Positions 63,392 through 64,000 of a stretch of DNA of 64,000 nucleotides are shown here, in pieces (position 1 is the stretch's first letter; every line of letters begins with the position of its first letter). The notes under the pieces were generated by a model, which saw only the letters and a program-made list of their open reading frames with translations, searched no databases and was not told where the DNA came from. The stretch spans positions 1 through 64,000 of the forward strand of contig NZ_CABUHK010000010.1 in NCBI RefSeq assembly GCF_902491285.1, read 5' to 3'. This DNA comes from an uncultured Bacteroides sp. Lineage in GTDB: Bacteria; Bacteroidota; Bacteroidia; Bacteroidales; Bacteroidaceae. A program made the position numbers and the translations under genes.

Positions 63392-64000
63392 TTGGAATAA
63401 TCGGTGGTAATGGTGTTGCTGCAACGAATAAGCTTAATTTGCTCATAGAAGAGCGGCTGACAAAAGAAGGGGCTTTTCGAGATGCTCATCATCCAGAAAT
63501 AATAATTTGGCAAGCTACACAAGCTCCTTCCCGTAGTATGTATCTTGAAGGACATGGCCCTTCATGGATAGAAGATTATGTAGAAATAGGGAATAAGCTT
63601 AAGTCATGTGGGTGTGATGAACTTTGCATGTGTTGCAACACTGCGCATTATGCCATAGACGAACTTTCAGAAAGAATCGGGATTAAATTCATTAACCTTT
63701 TAGATCTTGTAGCGATGCGTTGTCATGATTTGGAAGTTAATAGAATTGGTATGATGTGTTCTGATGGTCTTCGTAAAGTGGGGCTGTACGAGAAGCGGTT
63801 TGCTATTTATGCTCCTGAGATTGAATTTGTATATCCTAATGAGGATTATCAGAAACTTGTTACTAAGGGTATTTGTAATGCTAAAGATAAGATTCGCTTT
63901 TCCAATCCTGAGGTAGAGGGTCTACATCCTTATAATTGTTTTGCAAAGGTTTGTGATCATCTTTTTTATGACAAAGGAGTCGATTGTATTGTAGCTGGTT
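63388..64000 (+). CDS. Aspartate/glutamate racemase family protein, cut by the window end
   Basis: The first 204 codons of a gene starting at ATG 63388, overlapping the fusion gene by 4 bases. The N-terminus MIGIIGGNGVAATNKLN and CMCCNTAHYAIDEL (catalytic Cys of CNTAH) fit the Asp/Glu/hydantoin racemase fold; the window ends in DCIVAG, just before the second Cys (usually GCTE). Members interconvert L- and D-amino acids, which here might supply a D-amino acid or related group for the capsule. Coupling with the HAD-nucleotidyltransferase suggests a shared pathway. Confidence 0.8.
   Translation, partial: MIGIIGGNGVAATNKLNLLIEERLTKEGAFRDAHHPEIIIWQATQAPSRSMYLEGHGPSWIEDYVEIGNKLKSCGCDELCMCCNTAHYAIDELSERIGIKFINLLDLVAMRCHDLEVNRIGMMCSDGLRKVGLYEKRFAIYAPEIEFVYPNEDYQKLVTKGICNAKDKIRFSNPEVEGLHPYNCFAKVCDHLFYDKGVDCIVAG

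Overview
The window looks like a Bacteroides chromosome, close in gene order to the B. thetaiotaomicron BT4652-BT4675 neighbourhood as I remember it; no database search was possible. Supporting signs are SusC/SusD pairs, two hybrid two-component-type regulators (HTCS), Bacteroides -7 promoter elements (TAnnTTTG), lipoproteins with acidic residues after the lipobox cysteine, and a capsule locus opened by a tyrosine recombinase and a NusG-like UpxY. I see no tRNA, rRNA or CRISPR array.

Layout. (1) 33-1568: a lone + strand SusD-like gene, the end of another system. (2) 1653-32114, all minus strand: a heparin/heparan sulfate utilisation locus in three transcription units plus its HTCS: PL12b + GH95-like (27459-23046); PL12a + surface glycan-binding protein + SusC + SusD (22795-13446); and GH88 + PL12 + sulfatase + DUF3604 + ROK kinase + MFS + PL15 (13242-1653). 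Surface lyases would cut the chain, SusC/D import it, and periplasmic lyases, a sulfatase and GH88 finish it before MFS import and phosphorylation. (3) 32325-36347: housekeeping genes trpB2, trkH and trkA. (4) 36465-52977, minus strand: a pectic galactan locus (GH2, GH53, a broken SusE-like binding protein, SusD, SusC, a clan GH-A enzyme probably of GH147, and an HTCS). (5) 53092-54945: a lipoprotein and a PL13 heparin lyase, a detached part of the heparin system. (6) 55144 to the end: the start of a capsular polysaccharide locus (recombinase, invertible promoter, upxY, wza, wzc, CapD-like dehydratase, HAD-nucleotidyltransferase fusion, aspartate racemase cut by the window edge).

Main points of interest. 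A 282-bp segment at 56131-56412 has perfect 23-bp inverted ends and carries a textbook Bacteroides promoter that points away from the capsule genes, so the locus appears to be recorded OFF; the neighbouring recombinase has Cys where its first catalytic Arg is expected. The galactan HTCS has lost both the phospho-accepting His (Asn instead) and the receiver domain, so it cannot work by the standard phosphorelay. The galactan SusE-like gene has a single in-frame TGA. Candidate regulator sites with 22-bp half-site spacing lie upstream of both loci, and one 11-mer from the heparan site recurs upstream of the detached heparin-lyase unit. A second PL12 lyase with a GH95-like enzyme is inserted next to the heparan regulator.
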